The notes below the pieces were generated by a model. The model worked only from the letters and a program-made list of their open reading frames with translations. It had not been told where the DNA came from and did no database searches. DNA of 64,000 bases from NCBI GenBank assembly GCA_000720805.1, contig JODI01000009.1, positions 1-64,000 on the forward strand, in the 5' to 3' direction. The stretch's first letter is position 1; each line of letters starts with the position of its first letter. Shown here one piece after another: positions 35,164 to 43,866 of the stretch. This stretch comes from Streptomyces violaceoruber. GTDB lineage: Bacteria; Actinomycetota; Actinomycetes; Streptomycetales; Streptomycetaceae. A program made the translations under genes and the position numbers.

Positions 35164-35613
35164 ATGACCATCACCGCGCTTCCCACCGGCCTGTATGCCG
35201 AGGTCCTGTCGTTCTACGGCCACCAGATGCAGAAGTTGGACGGCCGCGACTTCACCGGCTACGCCGCGACCTTCACCGAGGACGGCGAGTTCAAGCACTC
35301 CCCCACGCTGCCCGCCGCCCGTACCCGTGCCGGGATCATCGCCGTCCTGGAGGACTTCCACCGCAAGTTCGACGCCCGCAGGATCCAGCGCCGGCACTGG
35401 TTCAACCACGTGGCGCTGAGCCAGGCGCCCGACGGCTCGATCACGGCGACGAGCTACTGCCTGGTGCTCACCGTCCACGCCGACGTCAAGGAGCCCGAGT
35501 TCGGACCGAGTTGCGTCGTTCACGACGTCCTGGTCCGCGGTGAGGACGGCGAACTGCTCCTGCGGTCCCGCCACGTCAGCCACGACCACGCCTTCCCCGG
35601 CCGCCCGGCGTAG
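35164..35613 (+). CDS. actVI-ORFA: SnoaL/NTF2-like protein (ActVI-ORFA)
   Basis: 149 aa with an NTF2-like fold: FYGHQMQKLDGRDFTGYAAT, FTEDGEFKHSP, VRGEDGELLLRSRHVSHDHA. Homologue of ActVI-ORFA, which supports efficient pyran formation and ActVI-ORF1 function in S. coelicolor. First gene on the + strand after the SARP box; a terminator-like hairpin follows. Confidence 0.93.
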   Translation: MTITALPTGLYAEVLSFYGHQMQKLDGRDFTGYAATFTEDGEFKHSPTLPAARTRAGIIAVLEDFHRKFDARRIQRRHWFNHVALSQAPDGSITATSYCLVLTVHADVKEPEFGPSCVVHDVLVRGEDGELLLRSRHVSHDHAFPGRPA

Positions 35614-35627
35614 GACCAGCGCCCGGG

Positions 35628-35657
35628 GACCGCCCGCAGAACGATCTGGGGGCGGTC
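35628..35657 (+). terminator. Terminator after actVI-ORFA
   Basis: GACCGCCC-G-CAG pairs with CTG-G-GGGCGGTC (one mismatch) across a 6-nt loop, 14 bp after the stop codon. Rho-independent type, without a U tract. Confidence 0.65.
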
Positions 35658-35859
35658 GGGACGCGGCGGAACTCCGGCCCGGTCTCTCCTTGCCGAACCC
35701 CGAGGCCCCTGCCCGTGCCGGACCGACCCGGCAGCCCGGATGCGCCTCGCCCCGGAGCGGCCGGCAGGCGGCCGGCCCTCAAGGATCATCTCGGGACGGA
35801 CTCGCCCATCCGCCGTTCCCGTCCCCTTCTCGAGCACCGCAACCGCCGCGACCTGCGTC

Positions 35860-35876
35860 GTATGAAGATTTCATAC
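35860..35876. promoter_or_regulatory. Inverted repeat upstream of second SARP gene
   Basis: GTATGAAGATTTCATAC: 7-bp arms with a 3-bp spacer, in an AT-rich patch, 101 bp before the SARP start codon. Candidate operator for a dimeric regulator of this gene. Confidence 0.5.
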
Positions 35877-35976
35877 CGTGGGCTCTCAGCCTTCACCCCC
35901 TTCTCGTGGCGCCCTCACTGTTGTCCTCCCGGTGCCGCGTGCCAGGCTCGCGCCATCCGGCGAGAAGGGAACTGGC

Positions 35977-36789
35977 ATGGCTGATCTCGATATTGGGCTG
36001 CTCGGATCGTTCACGGCCTTGGTGGGCGGTGCGTCCATCGTCCCCAGCGCGGCCAAGCAGCGCAGGCTGCTGGCACTGCTCGCGGTCAGCTGCGGACGCG
36101 AGATGAGCATGGCCGCCATCGCCGAGGAGCTGTGGGAGGGGTGCCCTCCGGCCGGCCCGTCGGCCGCCGTGCAGACGTATGTGAAGCAACTGCGGCAGCG
36201 GATCGCCACCGCTGTCTCCCGGCTCGCTCCGGGTGTCGATCCCAAGGAGGTCCTCAGCCGCGGGCACAGCGGCTACCGGCTCGACATGCCCGAAGTGCGG
36301 GTGGACGCCCGGGAGTTCGAGCGCCTCGTACGACATGGCGAGCAGGCCATCAACCGGGGTGAGGACGAGCAGGGTGTCCTGCTGCTGTCCGAGGGGCTCG
36401 CCCTGTGGCGTGGGCAGGCCCTGAGCGACGTACGGATGTCGGGGGTCCTGCGTGCCGAGGCGCTGCGACTGGACGAGGTACGGCTCGCCGCTGTCCAGTC
36501 GCGTATCGACGCCGAACTGCGGCTCGGTCGCCATGTGCATCTGGTGAGCGAATTGACCGCGCTCACCAGTCTGCATCCGCTTCAGGAGCATCTGCACGCG
36601 CAGTTCATCGTCGCGCTCTATCGCAGTGGGCGTCCCTCACAGGCTCTGGAGGCGTTCCGGAGGCTGCGTGCCGAGTCCGTGAAGGAGCTGGGGATCGAGC
36701 CGTCGCGGAGGCTTCAGGAGCTCCACCGGTGGGTGCTGGCCGGTGAGCCGCTCCTGGATGCCCGGGTCCGCACCCTGACCGCGTTCTAG
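35977..36789 (+). CDS. Second SARP-family regulator
   Basis: 270 aa: winged-helix DNA-binding domain (about 1-100; SAAKQRRLLALLAVSCGREM, IAEELWEG, LSRGHSGYRL) and bacterial transcriptional activation domain (about 105-255; LALWRGQALSDV, LHAQFIVALYRSGRPSQALE). Length and layout are those of small SARPs. It lies outside the act gene set and faces away from it, so it probably controls the neighbouring peptide cluster. GAGAAGGGA precedes ATG. No TTA codon was found. Confidence 0.94.
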   Translation: MADLDIGLLGSFTALVGGASIVPSAAKQRRLLALLAVSCGREMSMAAIAEELWEGCPPAGPSAAVQTYVKQLRQRIATAVSRLAPGVDPKEVLSRGHSGYRLDMPEVRVDAREFERLVRHGEQAINRGEDEQGVLLLSEGLALWRGQALSDVRMSGVLRAEALRLDEVRLAAVQSRIDAELRLGRHVHLVSELTALTSLHPLQEHLHAQFIVALYRSGRPSQALEAFRRLRAESVKELGIEPSRRLQELHRWVLAGEPLLDARVRTLTAF

Positions 36790-36823
36790 TCGGCGCCAGT
36801 TCCCATCGAAAGGAGGGCAGGCG

Positions 36824-37450
36824 ATGCCACACACTCCTGCTGACGCCGTCACGGTCCGCCTCTGGTCTCTGTCCGAGGACGTGACCGTCGAACACGACGA
36901 AGGACACGACCAGGTGGTGCTCAAGAGCCGTTGGGGCACGGACTGTCTGGAGCGGCCCGGACCCGAGGTCCGGGAGGCTCTGCGGCGGATGGAGCTGGGG
37001 CCCGTGGTCCTCGCCAACGCCGCTGATCAGCACTTCGACCTGAACGCGGTGATGCTGCCGGTGCTGAACAAACTGTCCCATCTGGTGGTGCACACGCTCG
37101 GCGCCGACGACCTCAGGGGCCCGTTGCTGTCGGTGTTCCCGGTGGCGCAGGACGCACTCTTCACCCTGGTCTGGGTGCCGGACCGGCGGGCCGTGCGGCT
37201 GTCCCGCGGGATGGTCCTGACCAGGCTCGACTCCGGGCTCTCGCTGGAGTCCGAAGGCAGTCCGCACCGGGTCGTGCTGCACCGGCCCGAGGCCGCGCTC
37301 GTCATGGCGATGCTGGCCTGGCCGGTCACTCCGGACAAGGTGAAGGCGGCGCTGCCGCTGCCGCTGCAGATGACCGAGGGCATCATCCGCTTTCTGGCAG
37401 CGGCAGGAATGGCGCCGCCCGTGGACGACGACACGTACGACGCCGTCTGA
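36824..37450 (+). CDS. Stand-alone SagB-dehydrogenase N-terminal-like domain protein
   Basis: 208 aa, no signal or membrane segment. VTVRLWSLSEDVTVEHDEG, VLKSRWGTDCLERPGPEVREA, then LRRMELGP resemble the N-terminal domain that precedes the nitroreductase domain in SagB/McbC-type dehydrogenases. The C-terminal part (HRPEAALVMAML, LQMTEGIIRFLAAAGM) looks like its winged helix. The FMN-binding nitroreductase domain is absent. It is 34 bp after the SARP gene and likely co-transcribed. It might bind a peptide or carrier; function not known. Confidence 0.65.
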   Translation: MPHTPADAVTVRLWSLSEDVTVEHDEGHDQVVLKSRWGTDCLERPGPEVREALRRMELGPVVLANAADQHFDLNAVMLPVLNKLSHLVVHTLGADDLRGPLLSVFPVAQDALFTLVWVPDRRAVRLSRGMVLTRLDSGLSLESEGSPHRVVLHRPEAALVMAMLAWPVTPDKVKAALPLPLQMTEGIIRFLAAAGMAPPVDDDTYDAV

Positions 37451-37607
37451 ACCGCCGGCCTCCCGAACCGCCGGTGTCCTGAGCCATGAGCCCTGGGACC
37501 GTGACCGCTTGGTGCGCGCGGCCATGGGCTGCGTCCACCGGTGCGCGCGTCCTTCGCGGACTCCTCCCCGGTCCGCGATCAAGTCCGCGGCCCGCTCGTC
37601 CTCTCGA

Positions 37608-38216
37608 TCAGACCAGCCAGCCGGCGTCCCGGGCGATGCGGATCGCGTCGACCCTGTTGCGGGCGTTCAGCTTGGCGACCACCGTCGTGAGGTAGTTGCG
37701 CACGGTCCCGGTGGACAGGTGCAGAGTGGAGGCGATCTCCTTGGCCTCGGAGCCGTCCGCGACGAGGCGCAGCACCTCCGTCTCGCGCTCGGTGAGCGGG
37801 CTTTGCGCACCGCTCCACGAGGCGAGCGCCAGCTTGGAGTCGATGACCAGATGCCCGGCGACGACCCGCCTGATGGCGTGGGCCAGTTCGGCCGGTGACT
37901 CATCCTTGAGCAGATAGCCGTGCACCTCCGCCGCGAGCGCCCGGCGCAGGGTGCCGGGGCGGCCGAGGCTGGTGAGCATGAGCGTCTTGCAGCTGGGCAG
38001 ACGTTCGTGGAGCTGTACGGCGGCGCTCAGACCGTCCAGGCCCGGCAGGTCGATGTCGATCACCGCGATGTCGGGCCTGACATCGAGGGCCGCGTCGAGG
38101 ATCTTGTCCCCACGATCCAGTTCACTGACGACTTCGAGATCTTTCTCCATGTTCAGAAGCGCCACCAGCGCTCCCCGGACCATGTTCATGTCTTCTGCGA
38201 GCAATATCCGAATCAT
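37608..38216 (-). CDS. NarL/LuxR-type response regulator
   Basis: 202 aa: receiver domain (Asp54 phospho-acceptor in AVIDIDLPGLDG; Lys in GYLLKDES) and a LuxR helix-turn-helix (SPLTERETEVLRLVADG, STGTVRNYLTTVVAKL). Paired with the histidine kinase gene 77 bp upstream on the same strand. Resembles the DesR/LiaR group of envelope-responsive regulators. Confidence 0.94.
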   Translation of the reverse strand: MIRILLAEDMNMVRGALVALLNMEKDLEVVSELDRGDKILDAALDVRPDIAVIDIDLPGLDGLSAAVQLHERLPSCKTLMLTSLGRPGTLRRALAAEVHGYLLKDESPAELAHAIRRVVAGHLVIDSKLALASWSGAQSPLTERETEVLRLVADGSEAKEIASTLHLSTGTVRNYLTTVVAKLNARNRVDAIRIARDAGWLV

Positions 38217-38293
38217 CGCAGCGCTCCCCCCCTGGCACAGCGATCGACAACCATCAGCTTACCAACTGGCCTGTCCAGGTGGGACGTTGACGG

Positions 38294-39535
38294 TCAAGCT
38301 GCCGACTTGCTGTCGTCCGGGCGATCCTCCCAGTCCGCGTCGGCGGTACTGTCCAGTCTCCGCTGTTCGGGTGCCTGGGCCACGACCCGGAACGTTCTGT
38401 CGTCCTGCTCCACGCTCAGGCTGCCGTCGACCGCGCTCAGTCGCGTCTGCAAGTTGCCGAGGCCGCTTCCGCTGTGCGGGGACGGGTCCCGGTAGCCCTT
38501 CGCCACACCGTCGTTGACGATGGTCAGCCGTACCTGGCCGGCGACCTCCTCCGCGGCGATCTCGCAGTACGTCGCGCGGCTGTGGCGCAGTACGTTGGTG
38601 ACCGCCTCGCGGAGCACCGTCGCGAACACGGTGCCCAGTTCCCGGTCCAGCTGCCCGATCCGCACGCGCGCGGTGACGCGCACGTCGGCGGCGCTGAGCA
38701 CGGACTGGGCCGAGCCGATCTCGTCCTCGAAGGACATGTCACGGTAGCCGCTCGCCACACTGCGCACGTCGGCCAGCGACTGGCGGGACATGGTGAGCAC
38801 GTCCTCGACCTCGGCCTTGGCCTGGGCGGGATGCGCGGGCAGCAGGCGGTGGATCAGCTCGCCCTTGAGCGTGATCGCCGAGAGGCTGTAACCGAGCAGG
38901 TCGTGCAGGTCTCGTGCGAAGCGGAGGCGTTCCTGGGTGACCGCGACGCGGGTGAGTTCACCGCGGGTCTCGTGCAGGACGCGGATCAGGTCGGCGAGCC
39001 GGGTGAGGCCGAAGATCACGAGGCCGGTCAGCAGGGTGGACTGGACGTAGTAGAACGTTTCCACCACAGGCAGGCCGCGAAGCAGGGGCGGAACGAGCAT
39101 CGAGGCGCCCACCACCCCGTACAGGAGCCAGCCCTGGCGTGGGGGCAGGAGGAGTAATAAGGAGCCCGCGAGGAAACCCGCCATCGAGCCCCACTGCGTC
39201 TTGAAAACGAGGAGGGGAAGGTAGGTCAGAAGTGCCTGGGCGCTCAGAGTGAGGAACTTGCAGCTGGTGGATGCGAGGTGCGCACCGGGTCTGGAGTGCA
39301 GCAGTTGCAGTCCGAAGATGCCGAGGAGACACAAGACCGCCGCGGCCAACGGGACGGCCGCGGAGTGTGAGCTCAGGATGTTGAGCAAGGTGATGCTGAA
39401 GTAACAGAACAGCGCCGCGAGCAGGATGAGTCGGCCCAGCCGGGGTGCAGGGATGCTGCCGCTCCTGGCGAGCAGTTCATCCGGCTGCCAGGCGTCCTCG
39501 GCCACCTCGTGTGAGCCTGGGCGACGATACGTCAT
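38294..39535 (-). CDS. Histidine kinase (HisKA_3) with two TTA codons
   Basis: 413 aa membrane kinase: five or six N-terminal membrane segments (about 30-190), a HisKA_3 dimerisation domain with phospho-His in ARDLHDLLGYSLSA, and an HATPase (LREAVTNVLRHS N-box, GSGLGNLQTRL). Codons 126 and 127 (opposite strand 39155-39160) are consecutive TTA Leu codons in a run of leucines within a membrane segment. TTA is read only by the bldA tRNA, so expression should depend on development. Confidence 0.94.
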   Translation of the reverse strand: MTYRRPGSHEVAEDAWQPDELLARSGSIPAPRLGRLILLAALFCYFSITLLNILSSHSAAVPLAAAVLCLLGIFGLQLLHSRPGAHLASTSCKFLTLSAQALLTYLPLLVFKTQWGSMAGFLAGSLLLLLPPRQGWLLYGVVGASMLVPPLLRGLPVVETFYYVQSTLLTGLVIFGLTRLADLIRVLHETRGELTRVAVTQERLRFARDLHDLLGYSLSAITLKGELIHRLLPAHPAQAKAEVEDVLTMSRQSLADVRSVASGYRDMSFEDEIGSAQSVLSAADVRVTARVRIGQLDRELGTVFATVLREAVTNVLRHSRATYCEIAAEEVAGQVRLTIVNDGVAKGYRDPSPHSGSGLGNLQTRLSAVDGSLSVEQDDRTFRVVAQAPEQRRLDSTADADWEDRPDDSKSAA

Positions 39536-39714
39536 GGTCGAATCCCCTCTCGCACAGCCCCGTCCCCGTGCGGAGCATAAGCGAGCGGGATGTGGATCAC
39601 GTAGGGATTACGAAACCGCAGGCGGCTGTGCAGCAAGCGCTTGTCCGCCGGATCGGGCCGACGGACCCCGGAGTTCGAGCAGCGGCACCCGGGGCGGTGG
39701 GGACGTCCCGGAGC

Positions 39715-40362
39715 TCAGGAGCGGGCGAGCAGACCCTGTTCCAGGGCGACGACGACGGCGCGGGTGCGGTCGCTCACGTCGAGTTTCGCGAAGACTCGCA
39801 GAAGGTGCGTCTTCACCGTGGCCTCGCCGATGACCAGCCGACGGCCGATCTCGGCGTTGGACAGGCCGTCGGCGACCGCGTGCAGCACGTCCCGCTCGCG
39901 GGCGGTGAGAACGACCGGCTCGGGGCGGCGCATCCGGGCCACGAGACGCTCCGCGACCTTGGGCGCGAGGACCGTCTCACCGCGCGCGGCCGAGCGGATG
40001 GCGTCGGCGAGCTGCTCGCGGGTGGTGTCCTTGAGGAGGTAGCCGACCGCGCCGGCCTCCACGGCCCGTTCGATCTCGACGTCCGTGTCGTACGTGGTGA
40101 GGATCAGTACCCGGGTGGCCACCGGCAGGGCGACGATCTCGGTGGTGGCGGCCACACCGTCGAGCACCGGCATGCGCAGGTCGAGGAGGGCCACATCGGG
40201 GGCGAGCCGCTCGACGAGGTCGACGCCCTCACGGCCGTCGCTCCCTTCGCCGACGATCTCTATCGTGGGCTCGTTGGTCAGCAGGGCGATGACTCCTGCG
40301 CGCATCACAGCGTGGTCGTCGACCACGACCACCCGGATCCGGTCGTACGCGGTGTCGGTCAT
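39715..40362 (-). CDS. NarL/LuxR-type response regulator
   Basis: 215 aa. Receiver domain with Asp61 in LLDLRMPVLDG and Lys in GYLLKDTT, then LuxR helix-turn-helix (LTARERDVLHAVADGLSNAE, EATVKTHLLRVFAKL). AGGAG lies 5 bp before ATG. It begins 2 bp after the stop codon of its partner kinase, so the two form an operon. Confidence 0.95.
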   Translation of the reverse strand: MTDTAYDRIRVVVVDDHAVMRAGVIALLTNEPTIEIVGEGSDGREGVDLVERLAPDVALLDLRMPVLDGVAATTEIVALPVATRVLILTTYDTDVEIERAVEAGAVGYLLKDTTREQLADAIRSAARGETVLAPKVAERLVARMRRPEPVVLTARERDVLHAVADGLSNAEIGRRLVIGEATVKTHLLRVFAKLDVSDRTRAVVVALEQGLLARS

Positions 40363-40364
40363 GG

Positions 40365-41552
40365 TCACTCCTGACTGTGCGTGGGAAGGGTGGCGAGGAC
40401 ACGGGTGCCGTCCCCGAGGGAGCTGGTGACGGCGAGTTCGCCGTCGAGTTCGGCCAGTCGTCGGCGCATGCCGTCCAGGCCGAACCCACGGGACTCCTCG
40501 ACGACGAAGCCGCAGCCGTCGTCGGTGATCTCCAGCTCGACACCGCCCGCGAGTTCGGTGAGGACGACGCCGACGGTGGAGGCGCCCGAGTGTTTGCGCA
40601 CGTTGGCGAGGGACTCCTGTGTGCAGCGCAACAGGGCGATGCGGGTGCGCTGGCTCAGCTCCATGTCGGGCAGTTCGGCGGTGACGGTGAGGCCGGTGTC
40701 CTGGACGAAACGATCCAGGGTTCTGCGCAGGGTGGTGGCCAGTGAGCCGGGTGCGACGCCGCTCTCGGGGGCGGAGCCGACGAGCACCCGGGCCTCGGCC
40801 AGGTTCTCCCGCGCGGTCTGCTCGATGGAGGTGAGCTGCTCGGCGCAGCGGGCGGGGTCGGTGGCCGTGGCGCTGCGGGCGGCCTCCGCGAGCACCACGA
40901 TGGAGGCGAAGCCCTGGGCGAGGGTGTCGTGGATCTCCCGGGCGAGCCGTTCGCGCTCCTCGGCCGCGCCCTGCCGCTGATACGCGGCCGCCAACTCCTC
41001 CTGGGTGGTGGCCAGTTCGGTGGTCAGTTGCTCCTGTCGCTCGTTGCTCTGGCCGACGAAGCGGTCCACCCACAGCCCCAGACCCACCCCTGCCGCGTAG
41101 GCGACGATCGTGAACACCGCGTTCCCGGTGAGGAATTGCGGGCTCCAGCCCTGGTCGAGCGTGCCACCGAACACGGTGAGGGCCGCGGCGGCCCCGCTCA
41201 GCGTGATCGCGTCCCGTGGGCCGCGGGTGAAGAGCCAGAACTGCGGCAGGGACACCACGTAGAAGGCGGCCCCGCCGTCCAGGAGGTAGGCCGTCGCGCC
41301 CAGGACGAGCGCGAGGACGGCGAGGTAGGTACGGGGACGCAGCAGGGGGTTGTCCGGCCGGGTGAGAACGACGGTGTGACACAGCGCGACCAGGGCGAGC
41401 AGGCCGAGCAGCCAGTACCTCCGGGCCGGCGACGCGTCGATCACGGCGACGGCCGGGGGCAGCAGGCCGAACAGGATCCAGCCTGCCGAGTTCCAGCGGA
41501 GGATACGGTTCCGGGCGAGCCGGTCACCCGGCTGCTGCTGCCACTGACTCAC
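40365..41552 (-). CDS. Histidine kinase (HisKA_3)
   Basis: 395 aa with about five membrane segments (25-165), phospho-His in AREIHDTLAQGFAS and an HATPase (CTQESLANVRKHS, GFGLDGMRRRL). GTG start with GAGGTG 7 bp upstream. Cognate to the response regulator just downstream. The next gene upstream (MMPL transporter) is on the same strand 51 bp away and could be its target or part of the same unit. Confidence 0.95.
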   Translation of the reverse strand: MSQWQQQPGDRLARNRILRWNSAGWILFGLLPPAVAVIDASPARRYWLLGLLALVALCHTVVLTRPDNPLLRPRTYLAVLALVLGATAYLLDGGAAFYVVSLPQFWLFTRGPRDAITLSGAAAALTVFGGTLDQGWSPQFLTGNAVFTIVAYAAGVGLGLWVDRFVGQSNERQEQLTTELATTQEELAAAYQRQGAAEERERLAREIHDTLAQGFASIVVLAEAARSATATDPARCAEQLTSIEQTARENLAEARVLVGSAPESGVAPGSLATTLRRTLDRFVQDTGLTVTAELPDMELSQRTRIALLRCTQESLANVRKHSGASTVGVVLTELAGGVELEITDDGCGFVVEESRGFGLDGMRRRLAELDGELAVTSSLGDGTRVLATLPTHSQE

Positions 41553-41603
41553 GCTGATTCACCTCGTTCGTAAGGGAGTTGAGAGGGCCGGCGGTCGAGT
41601 CGA

Positions 41604-43817
41604 TCAGCCTACCGATTCCAGGCGGCGGGGGGACTGTTCGGTGCTGCGGCGGGCACGGCGCACTCCGCGTGAGGGCCACCAGTTGGCCTCACCGAGCAGG
41701 AGCATCATGGACGGCAGAACCAGCATACGGATGACGAAGGCGTCCAGGAGGACGGCGACCGCGAGGCTGAAGCCGATCTGCTTCATCTCGATCAGGTGCA
41801 GGGCCGCGAAGCTGGCGAAGACCGTGACCATGACCACGGCCGCGCTGGTCACCACGCCTGCCGAGCTGCCGATGCCCTCGATCACGGCCTTGCGGGTCGG
41901 GACTCCGCGCAGGGCGGCCTCCCGGATCCGGCTGATCACGAAGACCTGGTAGTCCATCGACAGACCGAACAGGATCACGAAGAGGAACAGCGGGACACGG
42001 GAGCCGATCGAACCGGTGGAGGTGAAGTCGACCAGGCCTTCGGCCCAGGTGTGCTGGAAGACCATGACGAGAATGCCGAGCGAGGCAGCGGCGGAGAGAA
42101 GGTTGAGGACGATGCCGACCAGGCCGAGGACCACGGAGCGGAACGCCCAGACCGTCATGACGAAGGTCACCAGGAGCAGTGCCCCGATGATGAGCGGCAG
42201 CTTCTGTTCCTGGTGGGTCGGATAGTCGGTGTAGCGGGCGACGTCACCGGTCACCGCGGTCTCCGCACCCCGCACCTGGTCCACGGTCTCGGGGACGTAC
42301 TTGTTGCGGATGTCCTTGAGCGAGGACTGGGCCTCGTCGCTGCTGACGTAGTGCGGGACCTGGAGCTGGAGCATGCTGATGCGCTTGTCGGGCGACGTGG
42401 TCAGCCGGGAGGTGCCGCTCAGGCGCGGGTCGTCCTTGACGTCGGCGGCGAGTTCGCGCAGGGCGGCCGTCACCTCGGGCGAACGGTCGGCGTCGGCGCG
42501 GACGACGACCTGGTGCATGGACTTCAGCTCCGGGTAGGCCGCGTTCAGCCGGTCGTAGATCTGCATGGCGACGATGGAGCGGGAGTGTGTCTCGCGGCCC
42601 ATGTCGGTGAGCTTGAGGTTGAGGATCGGGGCGGCGAGGGCGAGCAGCCCGACGACGGTGACGGTGAGGGTGGCGACGGGGTGCTTGGCGACGGGGCGCA
42701 GCACCGCGGCGGTCAGGCGGCCGGGACCGGTCCTGTGCGTCTTCTGCTTCTTCGGCGCGAGCCCGCGGGCCGCCCGGCGCTCGGCCCGGCGCTCGGCACG
42801 CATGCCCAGTTTGGCGAGGAGGGCGGGCAGCACGGTCAGGGAGCTGACGACGGCGACGAGGGTGACGAGGATCGCGCCGGTGGCGATGGACGAGAAGATG
42901 ACGTCATCGGCGAGGTAGAGGGTGGCGCTCGAGACGGCGACGGCGAGACCGGAGAGGACGACGGCCCGTCCGGAGGTGGCGGCGGCGAGTTCGACGACGG
43001 CCTGCGGGCTCAGCTTGCCGCCGGCGCGCGCCCGCTCCTCACGTTCGCGCTTGAGGTAGAAGAGCGTGTAGTCGACGCCGACAGCGAGGCCGATCAGCAG
43101 GATGACGTTGGTGCCGACGCCCGCGTCGGGGAAGATGTGCGAGGCCACCATCGACAGGCCGACGGCCGCGACGATCGAGGACAGGGCGAGCAGCAGCGGT
43201 ACGAGGGCCATCGCCACGGAACTGAAGACCAGCAGCAGCGTGATGAGGGTGACCGGCAGGGCGATCACCTCGGTGCGCGAGAGGTCGTCGCCGCGCAGCT
43301 TGTCGACGCCCTTGCTGATGGACGGCGATCCGGTCTCCTCGACGTGCAGCCCGGGGTTGGCCTTCTGTACGGCCGCGGTCTGCTCGATCAGCGGGTCGAC
43401 GTGCTTCTTGCCCTCCAGCTCCGGGCCCTTCATGGTGACGGTGACCCGCACCGCACTGTTGTCCTTGCTGTGGACCGGGTCGGCGACGGAGAGCACCTCG
43501 GGCAGCTTGGCCATCCTGGCGGCGACGTCGTCGGCGGCCGAGTCGGCCGCGGCGATGTCGAGCTTTCCGGTGCCCGGCTTCGCGGTGATCAGGACGTGTT
43601 CGACGGGACGCTGCTGTAAGCCGCCCTCCGCGGCGATCGCCTCGCCGCGTCCCGCCTCACCGATGCGGAAGTCCTCGGTGGTCGCCGGGTTGGTGCCGAC
43701 GGTGATGCCGATACCGAGGCACAGGACGACGAACACGAACCAGCCGACGATGCCCCGCCAGGGGTGGACGGCGCTCCAACGAGCCATGCGTACGGGAAGA
43801 TTCTTCATGTCAACCAT
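41604..43817 (-). CDS. MMPL-family transporter
   Basis: 737 aa, two MMPL bundles (VDYTLFYLKREREERARAGG in the first, GLSMDYQVFVISRIREAALR in the second), outer domains at about 45-180 and 400-530. Such proteins export lipids, lipopeptides or antibiotics. Codon 67 (opposite strand 43617-43619) is TTA, so translation may depend on bldA. It precedes the two-component pair and may belong to the neighbouring peptide cluster. Start ATG 43817; ATG three codons later is possible. Confidence 0.93.
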   Translation of the reverse strand: MVDMKNLPVRMARWSAVHPWRGIVGWFVFVVLCLGIGITVGTNPATTEDFRIGEAGRGEAIAAEGGLQQRPVEHVLITAKPGTGKLDIAAADSAADDVAARMAKLPEVLSVADPVHSKDNSAVRVTVTMKGPELEGKKHVDPLIEQTAAVQKANPGLHVEETGSPSISKGVDKLRGDDLSRTEVIALPVTLITLLLVFSSVAMALVPLLLALSSIVAAVGLSMVASHIFPDAGVGTNVILLIGLAVGVDYTLFYLKREREERARAGGKLSPQAVVELAAATSGRAVVLSGLAVAVSSATLYLADDVIFSSIATGAILVTLVAVVSSLTVLPALLAKLGMRAERRAERRAARGLAPKKQKTHRTGPGRLTAAVLRPVAKHPVATLTVTVVGLLALAAPILNLKLTDMGRETHSRSIVAMQIYDRLNAAYPELKSMHQVVVRADADRSPEVTAALRELAADVKDDPRLSGTSRLTTSPDKRISMLQLQVPHYVSSDEAQSSLKDIRNKYVPETVDQVRGAETAVTGDVARYTDYPTHQEQKLPLIIGALLLVTFVMTVWAFRSVVLGLVGIVLNLLSAAASLGILVMVFQHTWAEGLVDFTSTGSIGSRVPLFLFVILFGLSMDYQVFVISRIREAALRGVPTRKAVIEGIGSSAGVVTSAAVVMVTVFASFAALHLIEMKQIGFSLAVAVLLDAFVIRMLVLPSMMLLLGEANWWPSRGVRRARRSTEQSPRRLESVG

Positions 43818-43866
43818 GCTCTTCGTCGGGGGTGCGGTGGCGACAGCAGCTACCGGTTGAACTTGA

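Larger units (their letters stand above)
35614..35976. other. Intergenic region at the right border of the act cluster
   Basis: About 360 bp without a supported gene between two + strand genes. It holds the terminator at 35628-35657 and the 7-bp inverted repeat at 35860-35876 before the second SARP gene. This is the likely border between the polyketide cluster and the regulatory block. Confidence 0.6.

Noticed and set aside
37451..37607. RiPP precursor gene near the SagB-like protein
   Set aside because: No short frame with leader-core layout or ribosome site is present in the gap; the visible frames are shadows.
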